A stretch of 64,000 bases of DNA from Trichococcus flocculiformis (GTDB lineage: Bacteria; Bacillota; Bacilli; Lactobacillales; Aerococcaceae). Below are positions 1 through 7,289 of this stretch, in pieces. Made by a program: the position numbers and the translations under genes. The stretch lies in contig NZ_FOQC01000006.1 of assembly GCF_900113645.1 (NCBI RefSeq), positions 31,963-95,962 of the forward strand, read 5' to 3'. The notes below the pieces were generated by a model. It saw nothing but the letters and a program-made list of their open reading frames with translations, did no database searches and had not been told where the DNA came from. Within the stretch, counting starts at the first letter, position 1, and the number at the start of each line of letters is the position of its first letter.

Positions 1-145
1 TCAATTGAAATCGGATATAACTTATCAACTCCTGTTAAGTAGATAAGAAATCCCGGCTCTGTGGGCACTGCTGAACAATTTGAATCGGAACAAAAAAACT
101 TCCCGCCTTGAAAATACGCCTCTAAAATAACCCAATTTAAAAATA

Positions 146-221
146 GAGGTTGGGACAGAAGTATTAAAAAAGAGAAAAAATCGCATGAATCAAACTGACA
201 AATGTTGATTTCATGCGATTT
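146..221 (-). terminator. Hairpin terminator next to a GGGACARAAGT repeat
   Basis: The arms at 178-193 and 204-221 pair around a short loop. Read on the minus strand the hairpin is followed by a T-rich run, so it can terminate the leftward DUF2703 transcript. The segment 146-162 (GAGGTTGGGACAGAAGT) is one member of a dispersed motif also seen near 31.29, 36.21 and 45.28 kb. The rest of 1-354 shows no gene. Confidence 0.6.
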
Positions 222-354
222 CTATTTTTCTATTAGCTAATTTCCGCCAAAATTTGATTTATGTCACAGTTCTATTTTTGCAGATTCTTCTTATCTGTGA
301 CTGTTCATTGGGTGAGAGTAAAATCGTTCCCTTCTGAATCAAACGTCACCGATC

Positions 355-897
355 TTACTTTTTATTTTCCATAACGTAATAGAAATGTTTTAGATTCTCA
401 GGAAGTACGTATTCTTGCTCAGCTATACTATCAGCTAAACTTCCTCCGTACACCGCCTTAAGGATTCCTTCAATAACCATAGCCTTAGGGGGGACGGTAT
501 ATTCTTGACCTTGATAAATCCAAATTCGACAGTCAACTACGTTCCCACACAAATCACCACAGGATTCGCATATACTTTCTTTAAACTCCATCTGAATGTC
601 GTGTCCATTAACACGGATTGTAGGCGAACTAAGAAATTTATGAGTTACCGCTAACTCCTTAGTATTCACATTGATTTTGTTTACATGTACATCTGTCCCA
701 GTTGCTTCAAGTACATTTGCAATTTCCTTTAAAGCTTCATCTAAGCTGTCTTCTGCGCCCTGACAGCGAGTACATACACTCAAATCCAGATATAAAAAAT
801 CAATTATTATTTTATTTTTTTCAATTTTAATTTCTTCTGCGTTTCCGCAACATCCTGTTGTACCTGAACAACATCCTGAATTGCTTTTATTAGTCAT
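355..897 (-). CDS. DUF2703 family cysteine-rich protein
   Basis: This 180-residue protein is of the DUF2703 type, a small thioredoxin-like family often found with mercury and arsenic genes. The N-terminus is rich in cysteine (CCSG, GCCG), a V-C-T-R-C pair follows near residue 45, and two further pairs (C-E-S-C, then C-G-N-V-V-D-C) lie near residue 110. These could bind or shuttle a soft metal; no exact reaction is known to me. The start at 897 is preferred over 906 because AAGGAG lies 9 bases upstream. It is downstream of, and in the same direction as, a broken merA, so it is probably the tail of an old mer operon. Family call moderately sure, function unknown. Confidence 0.72.
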   Translation of the reverse strand: MTNKSNSGCCSGTTGCCGNAEEIKIEKNKIIIDFLYLDLSVCTRCQGAEDSLDEALKEIANVLEATGTDVHVNKINVNTKELAVTHKFLSSPTIRVNGHDIQMEFKESICESCGDLCGNVVDCRIWIYQGQEYTVPPKAMVIEGILKAVYGGSLADSIAEQEYVLPENLKHFYYVMENKK

Positions 898-993
898 ATT
901 TAACACTCCTTGTAAGATAAAGATAAGGTTTGGATCATAAAAACCCAGGCATAATCAGCTTTTTCGTATAAGTTACTTATTAAATAAACAATT

Positions 994-1457
994 TTAGCCA
1001 GCACAACAGGATAATTTTGATAGGACTTTGTCAAACGCTACGGCTGCTAATTTTGAGCCTTCTGCCATTGTTAAATAAGGTGCTAGCGTTTCTTTTAAGT
1101 CGTCTACGGTCAATCCCAACTTGACAGATAAAGAAGCGGCGTAAATAACTTCCCCTGCATTGTCAGCAACCACATGCACTCCCAGAATTTTTCGCATTTT
1201 TCTATCAGCTACAAGTTAAATTATACCCGTCGTACCATGATTTACAATCGGTCTAGCAACATTTGTTAACGGCAACACAGATGTTTTAATTTCATATCCT
1301 CTTTCATTCGCTTTCTTTTCTGTCAAACCAACGGTTGCGAATCCGAGACTTGTAAGCGCTGCCCTAGGGACTACTGTTAAATCGATTTTTTTATTTAACC
1401 CACCAATCGCATTGTCTGCAACAATTCCTCCTTCATAGGCAGCCACGTAGACGAATT
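994..1457 (-). pseudogene. merA: merA 3' fragment (mercuric reductase)
   Basis: The sequence matches the last ~155 codons of the intact merA at 13525-15165 at both DNA and protein level, including the C-terminal S-C-C-A-G that carries the mercury-binding cysteine pair. It is truncated at the 5' side, where similarity stops at 1457 against an IS1182-type relic. An in-frame TAA at about 1213-1215 replaces a lysine codon of the intact copy. It cannot encode a working enzyme. Confidence 0.9.
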
Positions 1458-2440
1458 ATGGAAGAGAAGAACGGATCCGCGATAAGAAAGGTCTCTTGTG
1501 AAGAAGGGAATGACGCGCATATGTTACGAGAAGAGAAGATTGTATTTACAGGCAAACTGGATACATTATCCCGGAAACAAGCCAACTACTAACACGCTAA
1601 CTTTTACATTAAGCGTCCGCCCTAGGAGGGAAAACGCAAGCAACTGTCACCAAAGATACAACAATCTTGGTGGTAGGAAAGGCGAACACCAATCTTTTCC
1701 AAGAGGACCCGCGAAGTCTGAAGATGCAAAAAGTTGAAGCTTTACAGCAAGAAGGCCGACCTATTTGCTTGCTATCGGAGAAGACCTTCCTTGAGCGAGT
1801 TTCCGTACATTTGAATCAGATTGTGGGCATGATGAGGGCTAGTGAGAAATAGATTGTAATAATTGCTCTGATTAAGTAATCGATGATTCCAATGGATCCT
1901 AGAGACAGCTAGAACACGCCAGTTGCATTCACGGGTTCTGAGTTTAGAGCAGAAGAAATATCGGAATAATCCTTTCCCCTTCTCCAATTGGGAGCATTAT
2001 AAGAAAGAGGATGCTTTCATGTCCCACAATGGGCAGAAGCCCCTTCCGTTATCTAGCCCCTCGGAAAGATACTTATGGTTTCTCTCGAACTTTCAAGGTT
2101 TATGAGTGCGCAAACTGCTCAGGATGCCCCTTGCGAGCGCAATGCACCAAGGCGAAAGAAGGGAACAACAGAAGAAAATAATTAAAGATTTGCTTTCGGA
2201 TGCAAAGACTGGCGCAATCTACGGAAAATGGAAGATCGATGTAGAACGAGCGTTCGGATTGCTGGAGGCTAATTTGTGCTTCACTCGATTCTCTGTCAGA
2301 GGAAAGGTGAATGTGTGCAAATACGCCTCCCAAGCAGCCCTCCTTAGGAGGAAATCTGCACCTAGGTCCTCAAAAAGGTTCCAACCACCCCGATTCGGTG
2401 ATTGGAACCTTTTTTCATTAGCTTACACTAGTTATATCCC
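1458..2440 (+). mobile_element. IS1182-family transposase relic
   Basis: Disconnected frames give pieces typical of an IS1182-type transposase. These include a Y-E-C-A-N-C-S-G-C-P-L-R-A-Q-C cysteine cluster around 2100-2150 and a near-C-terminal block K-T-G-A-I-Y-G-K-W-K-I-D-V-E-R-A-F-G around 2205-2265, followed by TRFSVRGK. Several frameshifts and an internal deletion break the gene. The 3' end, about 2372-2416, is a GGTTCCAACCACC...GGTGATTGGAACC hairpin that recurs at 27574-27605. This relic separates the merA fragment from the CDF fragment. Confidence 0.75.
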
Positions 2441-2533
2441 AACTTCAGGGAAACATGAATAGATGGAAAAAGCAATATTAATGTTCTTTCTCGGCTGCGC
2501 CTTATGAGCATAGTCTGCAGCAAGTTTGGACAT
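2432..2533 (-). pseudogene. 5' fragment of a CDF cation exporter (czcD-like)
   Basis: Downstream of the arsR gene, with a good ribosome site (AAGGAGG), an ATG opens 33 codons. They contain K-N-I-N-I-A-F, resembling the start of the first membrane segment of cation diffusion facilitator proteins, and then run into a stop at the IS1182 relic junction. ArsR followed by a CDF exporter is a common zinc/cadmium arrangement. The identification rests on a few residues and on context. Confidence 0.45.
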
Positions 2534-2561
2534 TATGAATTCCTCCTTCTAATGTATAGAT

Positions 2562-2876
2562 TTATTCTGCTATCTCCCGAACATGGTCCAGGACTTGCTC
2601 TAAGATATGTACAACATGGGGATCATCGAGGCTGTAAAAAATCGCTTTTCCCTCTCTCCTTGCTTTAACCAAGCGCGCCTCTTTCAAAGTTCTTAATTGG
2701 TGGGAGATAGCGGATTGCTCCATTTCCAAGGAAGTGGTAATTGAGCCTACGCTTAATTCTTGTTGTTGCAGAAGAAAGAGGATCGATATTCTGGTAGGAT
2801 CACTGATAATCTTAAAAATCTTGCTGACAGACTGGATGGATTTTTTGTCCAACTGCGGTGTTATTGGTGTATTCAC
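2562..2876 (-). CDS. ArsR/SmtB-family metal-responsive repressor
   Basis: A 104-residue winged-helix repressor of the ArsR/SmtB (CzrA-like) type. The fold is shown by SKIFKIISDPTRISILFLL, then the recognition helix region E-Q-S-A-I-S-H-Q-L-R-T-L-K and the beta wing A-R-R-E-G-K-A-I-F-Y-S-L. The C-terminal helix carries D-D-P-H-V-V-H-I-L-E-Q-V-L-D-H, which fits the alpha-5 metal site (D, H, H/E, H) of zinc sensors. The GTG at 2876 sits about 9 bases after AAAAGGAG; the upstream extension to 3068 is poorly supported. It probably controlled the truncated CDF gene behind it and perhaps the divergent ATPase. Confidence 0.85.
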   Translation of the reverse strand: MNTPITPQLDKKSIQSVSKIFKIISDPTRISILFLLQQQELSVGSITTSLEMEQSAISHQLRTLKEARLVKARREGKAIFYSLDDPHVVHILEQVLDHVREIAE

Positions 2877-2901
2877 TTGCACTCTCTCCTTTTTACATGA
2901 C

Positions 2902-2933
2902 CAAACGTTCATGATTAGGGTAACATACGTTTG
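2902..2933. promoter_or_regulatory. Putative ArsR operator (inverted repeat)
   Basis: CAAACGT at 2902-2908 and ACGTTTG at 2927-2933 form a 7-base inverted repeat 26 bases upstream of the arsR start, in the region where its promoter must lie. Assignment as operator is inferred from position and symmetry. Confidence 0.4.
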
Positions 2934-2939
2934 ATGAAA

Positions 2940-3379
2940 TGCAAATTTTTTATCTTGAGATAAGGGTATACCTTTTTTTGGCTCACTAAAAAATGAATTG
3001 AAAATTTGAAAAAATTTAAAAAAATAGCAAAATGAAAAGTTTAGTTTTGACATTGAATAGCAAATCATTTAAAATGAATGTATAAACATATGAATTGCAA
3101 ATCATGTTTAAAACGAAAATATTCCGATTTAGGGAAGTAGAGAGGTGATTCTTAAATGTCTCATAATGGAGACCATCTTGCATAGCTATGGGATGAGTTG
3201 ACAGCGCAAACCATTTAAATAAGCTGGAAAGAAGCATGATTATGTTGCAGGTGGTACCAGCGCAATGTAGCTGATATAACTCCGCTTTTTCTTCGTTTGG
3301 GTATAGGCACAGTCATTATTGTAGCAGCTTGGTTAATGCAATTGATAAATATTTAAGTTTATCGAGAAGGGTGATGGAA
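2940..3379. other. Divergent intergenic region with small gene relics
   Basis: AT-rich DNA between arsR and the ATPase. It contains near-repeats of the form AATTGCAAATCATTTAAAATG at about 3063-3110, which could be regulatory. A short frame starts at 3155 with ATGTCTCATAATGG and stops after nine codons. Several disconnected hydrophobic pieces (G-I-G-T-V-I-I-V-A-A-W near 3303) look like the remains of a membrane protein. No intact gene is visible. Confidence 0.4.
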
Positions 3380-5311
3380 ATGAAAAATATACAAGAACAA
3401 CACACACACGAAAATCATAGCCACAATCACAAGCACGATCACGATCACAATCACGGAAAATTGCCCATTGTCATGTATTTCATTGGGTTAGTTGTGGCAC
3501 TTGTTGCATTGTTTTTAAGTGAAAAATATTTGATACTGCAAAATATTTTATTCTCACTGGCGACAATCAGTGCGAGCTATCATGTCATTATTCTTGAGGG
3601 CATGGGAGAAACGGTTAAGAACACAAAAATTAAAAAAAAATTTACCCCTAACTCTCATATTTTAATGGGATTGGCAGCCATTGGCGCTTCTTTGATGGGC
3701 AATTTTTGGGAAGGAACCCTGTTGATTCTTATTTTTTCTGGCGCCCATTTTCTTGAGGAGTATGCTGAAGGACGAAGTAAAAGAGAAATTACGAAATTAC
3801 TCGAAATGAACCCAACAACAGCTAGGTTAATCCTTCCAGACGGAAATACAAAAATCGTTGACGTTAGTGAATTAAAAGTGGGAGATCGACTCCAAGTATT
3901 AAATGGGGACCAAGTACCTATTGATGGGATGATTTTATCGGGCATCACTTCCATTGATGAATCTTCCATTAATGGTGAAAGTATACCAAAAGAGAAGTCT
4001 AAAGGAGACATTGTATTTGGGAGTACGATTAATGGCACAGGTACGTTTACAATGGAAGTCACAAAAGAACCGAAAGACACTGTTTTCTCCAAAATCTTAC
4101 AACTCGTCAGTCAAAACCAAGAAAATCAAACAAGAGCTGCTAGCATTATCCAAAAGTTTGAACCAAGATATGTTAGTTTTGTTTTGATCGCAATCCCACT
4201 CTTCATTTTATCTGCTCCCATTTTATTTCATTGGACATGGTCCGAAAGTGTTTACAGAGGCTTAGTTCTTTTAGTGGCAGCCTCCCCTTGTGCCCTGGCA
4301 GCAAGCACCGTCTCCGCGACTCTGTCCGCAACCTCTAATCTGGCGAAACGAGGCGTGCTTTCCAAAGGAAGTACCTTTCTCTCCCAATTAGCGGATATCG
4401 ATGCCATTGCCTTCGACAAAACCGGGACCCTTACGCGTGGAAAACCGGAAGTAACCCATTACTATTTTGCTGATTCTGTGAATGAGGAACAGCTTATTGA
4501 TATCGTAGTGGCTCTTGAAAAAGGAGCAAATCACCCACTGGCCAATGCAATCTTAGAAAAATTTGAAGCCAAAACTAACCTAAACATCGAAGTGACTAAT
4601 CAAATCGGGAAAGGTCTAACAGGGGGCTATAACGGAAAAAATTATCGTATCGGAAAACCGTCTTCTTTTGATACGGTCCCGGATGAGTATCTCCGTTCCA
4701 ACAATGAATGGTCTTCACAAGGAAATACAGTTGTCTATGTAGCGGAAGATGAAAAAGTGATTGGGTTTATTGCCCTCATGGATATTCCGAGCGAACATGC
4801 GCGAGAAACCATTGATTACTTTAGGAAACTGGGGATCCACACCACGTTGATTACGGGTGACTCGGAGTTGACAGGGAAAGCTGTAGGTGAACAGCTCGGT
4901 GTCGCAGAAGTGATTGCGAATGTCATGCCTGAAGACAAATCGAATATTATTAGTGAACAAAAAGAAAAATATGGTGTGACCGCCATGGTAGGAGATGGTG
5001 TGAACGATGCGCCAGCCCTCGTGAAGGCAGATGTCGGGATTGCGATGGGAGATGGTACGGATGTTGCGGTAGACGTATCTGATCTCGTTTTAATGCAAAA
5101 TAATCTATCAAAACTAGTCCAAGCACATAAAATTTCTAAAAAAATGAACAAAGTGATTTGGCAAAATATCTACTTTTCCATGGCCGTCGTGGTCTTCTTA
5201 GTTATCGTTAGCCTTTTTGGGTTAACTGATATTGCAATCAGTGTCATTGTTCATGAGGGGAGTACTATCGTTGTAATTCTGAATGGACTTCGATTGTTAA
5301 GGTCTAACTAA
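3380..5311 (+). CDS. P1B-4-type heavy metal ATPase (Co/Zn/Cd/Fe efflux)
   Basis: A 643-residue metal-exporting P-type ATPase of the inner membrane. Instead of a CxxC heavy-metal domain the N-terminus has a histidine/aspartate-rich tail (about residues 8-25). The membrane motif is S-P-C (about 301-303), not CPC; the phosphorylated aspartate lies in DKTGT (about 345); the hinge is GDGVND (about 537); and the last membrane pair ends with H-E-G-S-T (about 624). SPC plus HEGG/ST is the signature of P1B-4 pumps such as CzcP, CoaT and PfeT, which export cobalt, zinc, cadmium or ferrous iron. The start at 3380 follows GAAGGGTG. A strong terminator follows at 5342. Family call firm; the metal is not settled. 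Confidence 0.9.
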   Translation: MKNIQEQHTHENHSHNHKHDHDHNHGKLPIVMYFIGLVVALVALFLSEKYLILQNILFSLATISASYHVIILEGMGETVKNTKIKKKFTPNSHILMGLAAIGASLMGNFWEGTLLILIFSGAHFLEEYAEGRSKREITKLLEMNPTTARLILPDGNTKIVDVSELKVGDRLQVLNGDQVPIDGMILSGITSIDESSINGESIPKEKSKGDIVFGSTINGTGTFTMEVTKEPKDTVFSKILQLVSQNQENQTRAASIIQKFEPRYVSFVLIAIPLFILSAPILFHWTWSESVYRGLVLLVAASPCALAASTVSATLSATSNLAKRGVLSKGSTFLSQLADIDAIAFDKTGTLTRGKPEVTHYYFADSVNEEQLIDIVVALEKGANHPLANAILEKFEAKTNLNIEVTNQIGKGLTGGYNGKNYRIGKPSSFDTVPDEYLRSNNEWSSQGNTVVYVAEDEKVIGFIALMDIPSEHARETIDYFRKLGIHTTLITGDSELTGKAVGEQLGVAEVIANVMPEDKSNIISEQKEKYGVTAMVGDGVNDAPALVKADVGIAMGDGTDVAVDVSDLVLMQNNLSKLVQAHKISKKMNKVIWQNIYFSMAVVVFLVIVSLFGLTDIAISVIVHEGSTIVVILNGLRLLRSN

Positions 5312-5341
5312 ATGTTGTCCTTCTAGTAAAGCCAAAGGATT

Positions 5342-5395
5342 GAGCTCGTGCAAAGGGTAAGAGCGCACATCTTTGCACGAGCTCTTTTATTTTTT
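5342..5395 (+). terminator. Terminator after the P1B-4 ATPase
   Basis: GAGCTCGTGCAAAG at 5342-5355 pairs perfectly with CTTTGCACGAGCTC at 5371-5384 and is followed by a T run. Confidence 0.9.
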
Positions 5396-5518
5396 CGTTT
5401 GTCAAAATAAACTCAATAGAATCCCCAGCTTTCAATGTGCCAGCTGGGAACTATACTTCCTCGTCGCAGTCTTATACAATAGTTAGTGAATCTATTCCTT
5501 ACAAAGAGAGGTTACTGC

Positions 5519-6007
5519 ATGATTTTATATTACCTACTGGCAGCTTTTTTGATTGCCACAGACCAACTGATGAAATGGGGGATCGTCCAAAATTTTTCCC
5601 TGTACGACCAGATGGAAGTTATTCCAGGCATTTTTTCCTTGTACTACATTCAAAACCGCGGGGCAGCATGGGGAATCCTTGAAGGAAGGATAGGTTTCTT
5701 CTTCCTCACCACCGTCGTGGTAGTGGGGTATATGGTTTACACCTTCCATAAGCAGCTGCAAAATAGCCGCTTGTCCGGCATTAGCTTCTCCTTCATTCTG
5801 GCAGGGGCTTTGGGCAACTTCATTGACCGGATGCGTATCGGCTATGTAGTGGATATGCTCCGTTTTGATTTCATCAATTTCCCGATTTTCAACTTGGCAG
5901 ATGTTTTCCTCACCTTAGGAGTCAGCAGCATGATTATCTATATTCTCTTTTTCGAGAAAGAGGAAGACAATACGTCCAGTAGGGACATAGAAAGAAAGGG
6001 CAACTAA
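5519..6007 (+). CDS. lspA: Lipoprotein signal peptidase (signal peptidase II)
   Basis: A 162-residue membrane aspartyl protease that cuts signal peptides from lipoproteins after diacylglyceryl transfer. It has four predicted membrane segments, the N-terminal D-Q-L-M-K-W block, and the two catalytic aspartate blocks G-N-F-I-D-R-M and F-N-L-A-D-V-F. The start at 5519 follows AAAGAGAGG; the longer frame from 5486 is less likely. It is a lone gene between two metal-efflux units with its own terminator. Mobile lspA copies beside cadmium or lead pumps are known, so it is probably an accessory paralogue and not the housekeeping lspA. Confidence 0.93.
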   Translation: MILYYLLAAFLIATDQLMKWGIVQNFSLYDQMEVIPGIFSLYYIQNRGAAWGILEGRIGFFFLTTVVVVGYMVYTFHKQLQNSRLSGISFSFILAGALGNFIDRMRIGYVVDMLRFDFINFPIFNLADVFLTLGVSSMIIYILFFEKEEDNTSSRDIERKGN

Positions 6008-6032
6008 AAAAAGAGCGCAGACAGTTTATTTC

Positions 6033-6073
6033 AAAAGCTGATTCCGGTATTCCCCCCCGGAATCAGCTTTTTC
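6033..6073 (+). terminator. Terminator after lspA
   Basis: AAAAGCTGATTCCGG (6033-6047) pairs with CCGGAATCAGCTTTT (6057-6071), then T-rich sequence. Confidence 0.9.
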
Positions 6074-6188
6074 AGTTGTTATTGCTTCCTGTTTGCAGTA
6101 GGTGCTTTTCAAAGTGATTCACATCGAGCTGCTAGTCAGGTAACGGAGGAGATATCTTAATCCTTTCTTGGCATGATATACAATACCA

Positions 6189-6240
6189 TTGAAATTTTTA
6201 ACAAATACTGATACAATTCATTCAAATGAACATTTGAATG
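6189..6240 (+). promoter_or_regulatory. cad promoter with CadC operator
   Basis: -35 TTGAAA (6189-6194), a 17-base spacer, and -10 TACAAT (6212-6217) form a strong promoter. Immediately downstream, CATTCAAATG-AA-CATTTGAATG (6219-6240) is a perfect palindrome resembling known CadC operators (TCAAATA...TATTTGA). It covers the likely start of transcription, so bound repressor would block the operon until metal releases it. Confidence 0.85.
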
Positions 6241-6255
6241 ATAGGGGGCTTAAAA

Positions 6256-6630
6256 ATGGAAGAAGTGGACTTAGAAGTTTGTCAAACTACGATTGTTCAT
6301 GAGGGAAAAGTTAATTATGTTAAATCCGAACTACACGGTAAAAACTTTGCGGACTTACTGGTACTAAGTAAATGCCTGGGAGATCTCTCCAGAGTTCAAA
6401 TTCTATATGCATTATCCACTTATAAGGAAATGTGTGTCTGTGACTTAGCAGCTATTATTGATGCGAGCACGGCCACCACTTCTCATCATTTACGTTTTCT
6501 GAAAAAAAATGGCATAACCAAATCGTATAAAGAAGGGAAAATGGTTTATTATTCGCTCGCGAATCAAGAAATTTCAGATGCTATTGGTTCTTTGCTGAAA
6601 ATATCGGAAGGCCTGCAGCTCACTTCTTAG
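6256..6630 (+). CDS. cadC: CadC, cadmium/lead/zinc-responsive ArsR repressor
   Basis: A 124-residue ArsR-family repressor. It has the CadC features needed for the N-terminal/alpha-3 metal site: a cysteine at position 9 and the C-V-C-D-L motif at 60-62 (C58/C60 in staphylococcal CadC). The helix-turn-helix is T-A-T-T-S-H-H-L-R-F-L-K, followed by a wing K-E-G-K-M-V-Y-Y-S-L. Start 6256 is chosen because AGGGGG lies 9 bases upstream; ATG 6238 overlaps the operator. First gene of cadC-cadD-cadA, 16 bases ahead of cadD. Confidence 0.93.
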   Translation: MEEVDLEVCQTTIVHEGKVNYVKSELHGKNFADLLVLSKCLGDLSRVQILYALSTYKEMCVCDLAAIIDASTATTSHHLRFLKKNGITKSYKEGKMVYYSLANQEISDAIGSLLKISEGLQLTS

Positions 6631-6646
6631 ATTGGAGGGACTAACC

Positions 6647-7255
6647 ATGTTGCCAACGATTGTATCTGCCCTTGCGGTATATGTTTCTACGAATATTGAT
6701 TACCTACTAATCCTCATGATTATTTTCTCCCAAAACGATACAAGAAGGAGAATAAAGATGATTATTGGGGGACAATATTTAGGAATGGGAATCTTAGTCG
6801 CCTTTAGTTTATTTGCAGCTTTTGTATTAAATTTTATTCCGCAAGACTGGGTTATCGGTTTGCTGGGATTAATCCCCTTGTCATTAGGGATCCGGTTGGC
6901 CCTAAAAAGGGAGGATCCGGAAGATGAGAATGTGCTTGAAAAAATGCAAGCACGTGGCTCCAATCCATTATTTTGGACGATAGCCCTGATTACCGTTGCT
7001 TCTGGCGGGGATAATCTAGGAATTTATATCCCCTACTTCACGGCCCTTACCTGGCCGGAAACTACTGTAGCGTTAATCGTTTTTGCAATTTCTATAGCGA
7101 TTCTCTGCCATATCAGTTACAAACTGTCAAAAATTTCTTTGATATCCGAAACCATAGAAAAATATAAGCGGCCGGTTGTCTCCCTGGTTTTCATTGGCTT
7201 AGGTATTTATATCATGGTCGAGAATGGCACCATTCAAACATTATTCAGTTTATAA
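6647..7255 (+). CDS. cadD: CadD-family cadmium resistance transporter
   Basis: A 202-residue integral membrane protein with about five to six hydrophobic segments. The family-typical N-terminus is S-T-N-I-D-Y-L-L-I-L-M, and conserved N-x-D and G-G-D-N-L-G-I-Y-I-P-Y-F stretches sit around residue 120. CadD proteins from staphylococci give cadmium resistance, probably by export without an ATPase domain. Start 6647 follows GGAGGG. It sits between cadC and cadA, so the operon has both a secondary transporter and a P-type pump. Confidence 0.9.
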   Translation: MLPTIVSALAVYVSTNIDYLLILMIIFSQNDTRRRIKMIIGGQYLGMGILVAFSLFAAFVLNFIPQDWVIGLLGLIPLSLGIRLALKREDPEDENVLEKMQARGSNPLFWTIALITVASGGDNLGIYIPYFTALTWPETTVALIVFAISIAILCHISYKLSKISLISETIEKYKRPVVSLVFIGLGIYIMVENGTIQTLFSL

Positions 7256-7289
7256 AAGAAGTCAGTTAATTCATTAGAGGAGAGATACA

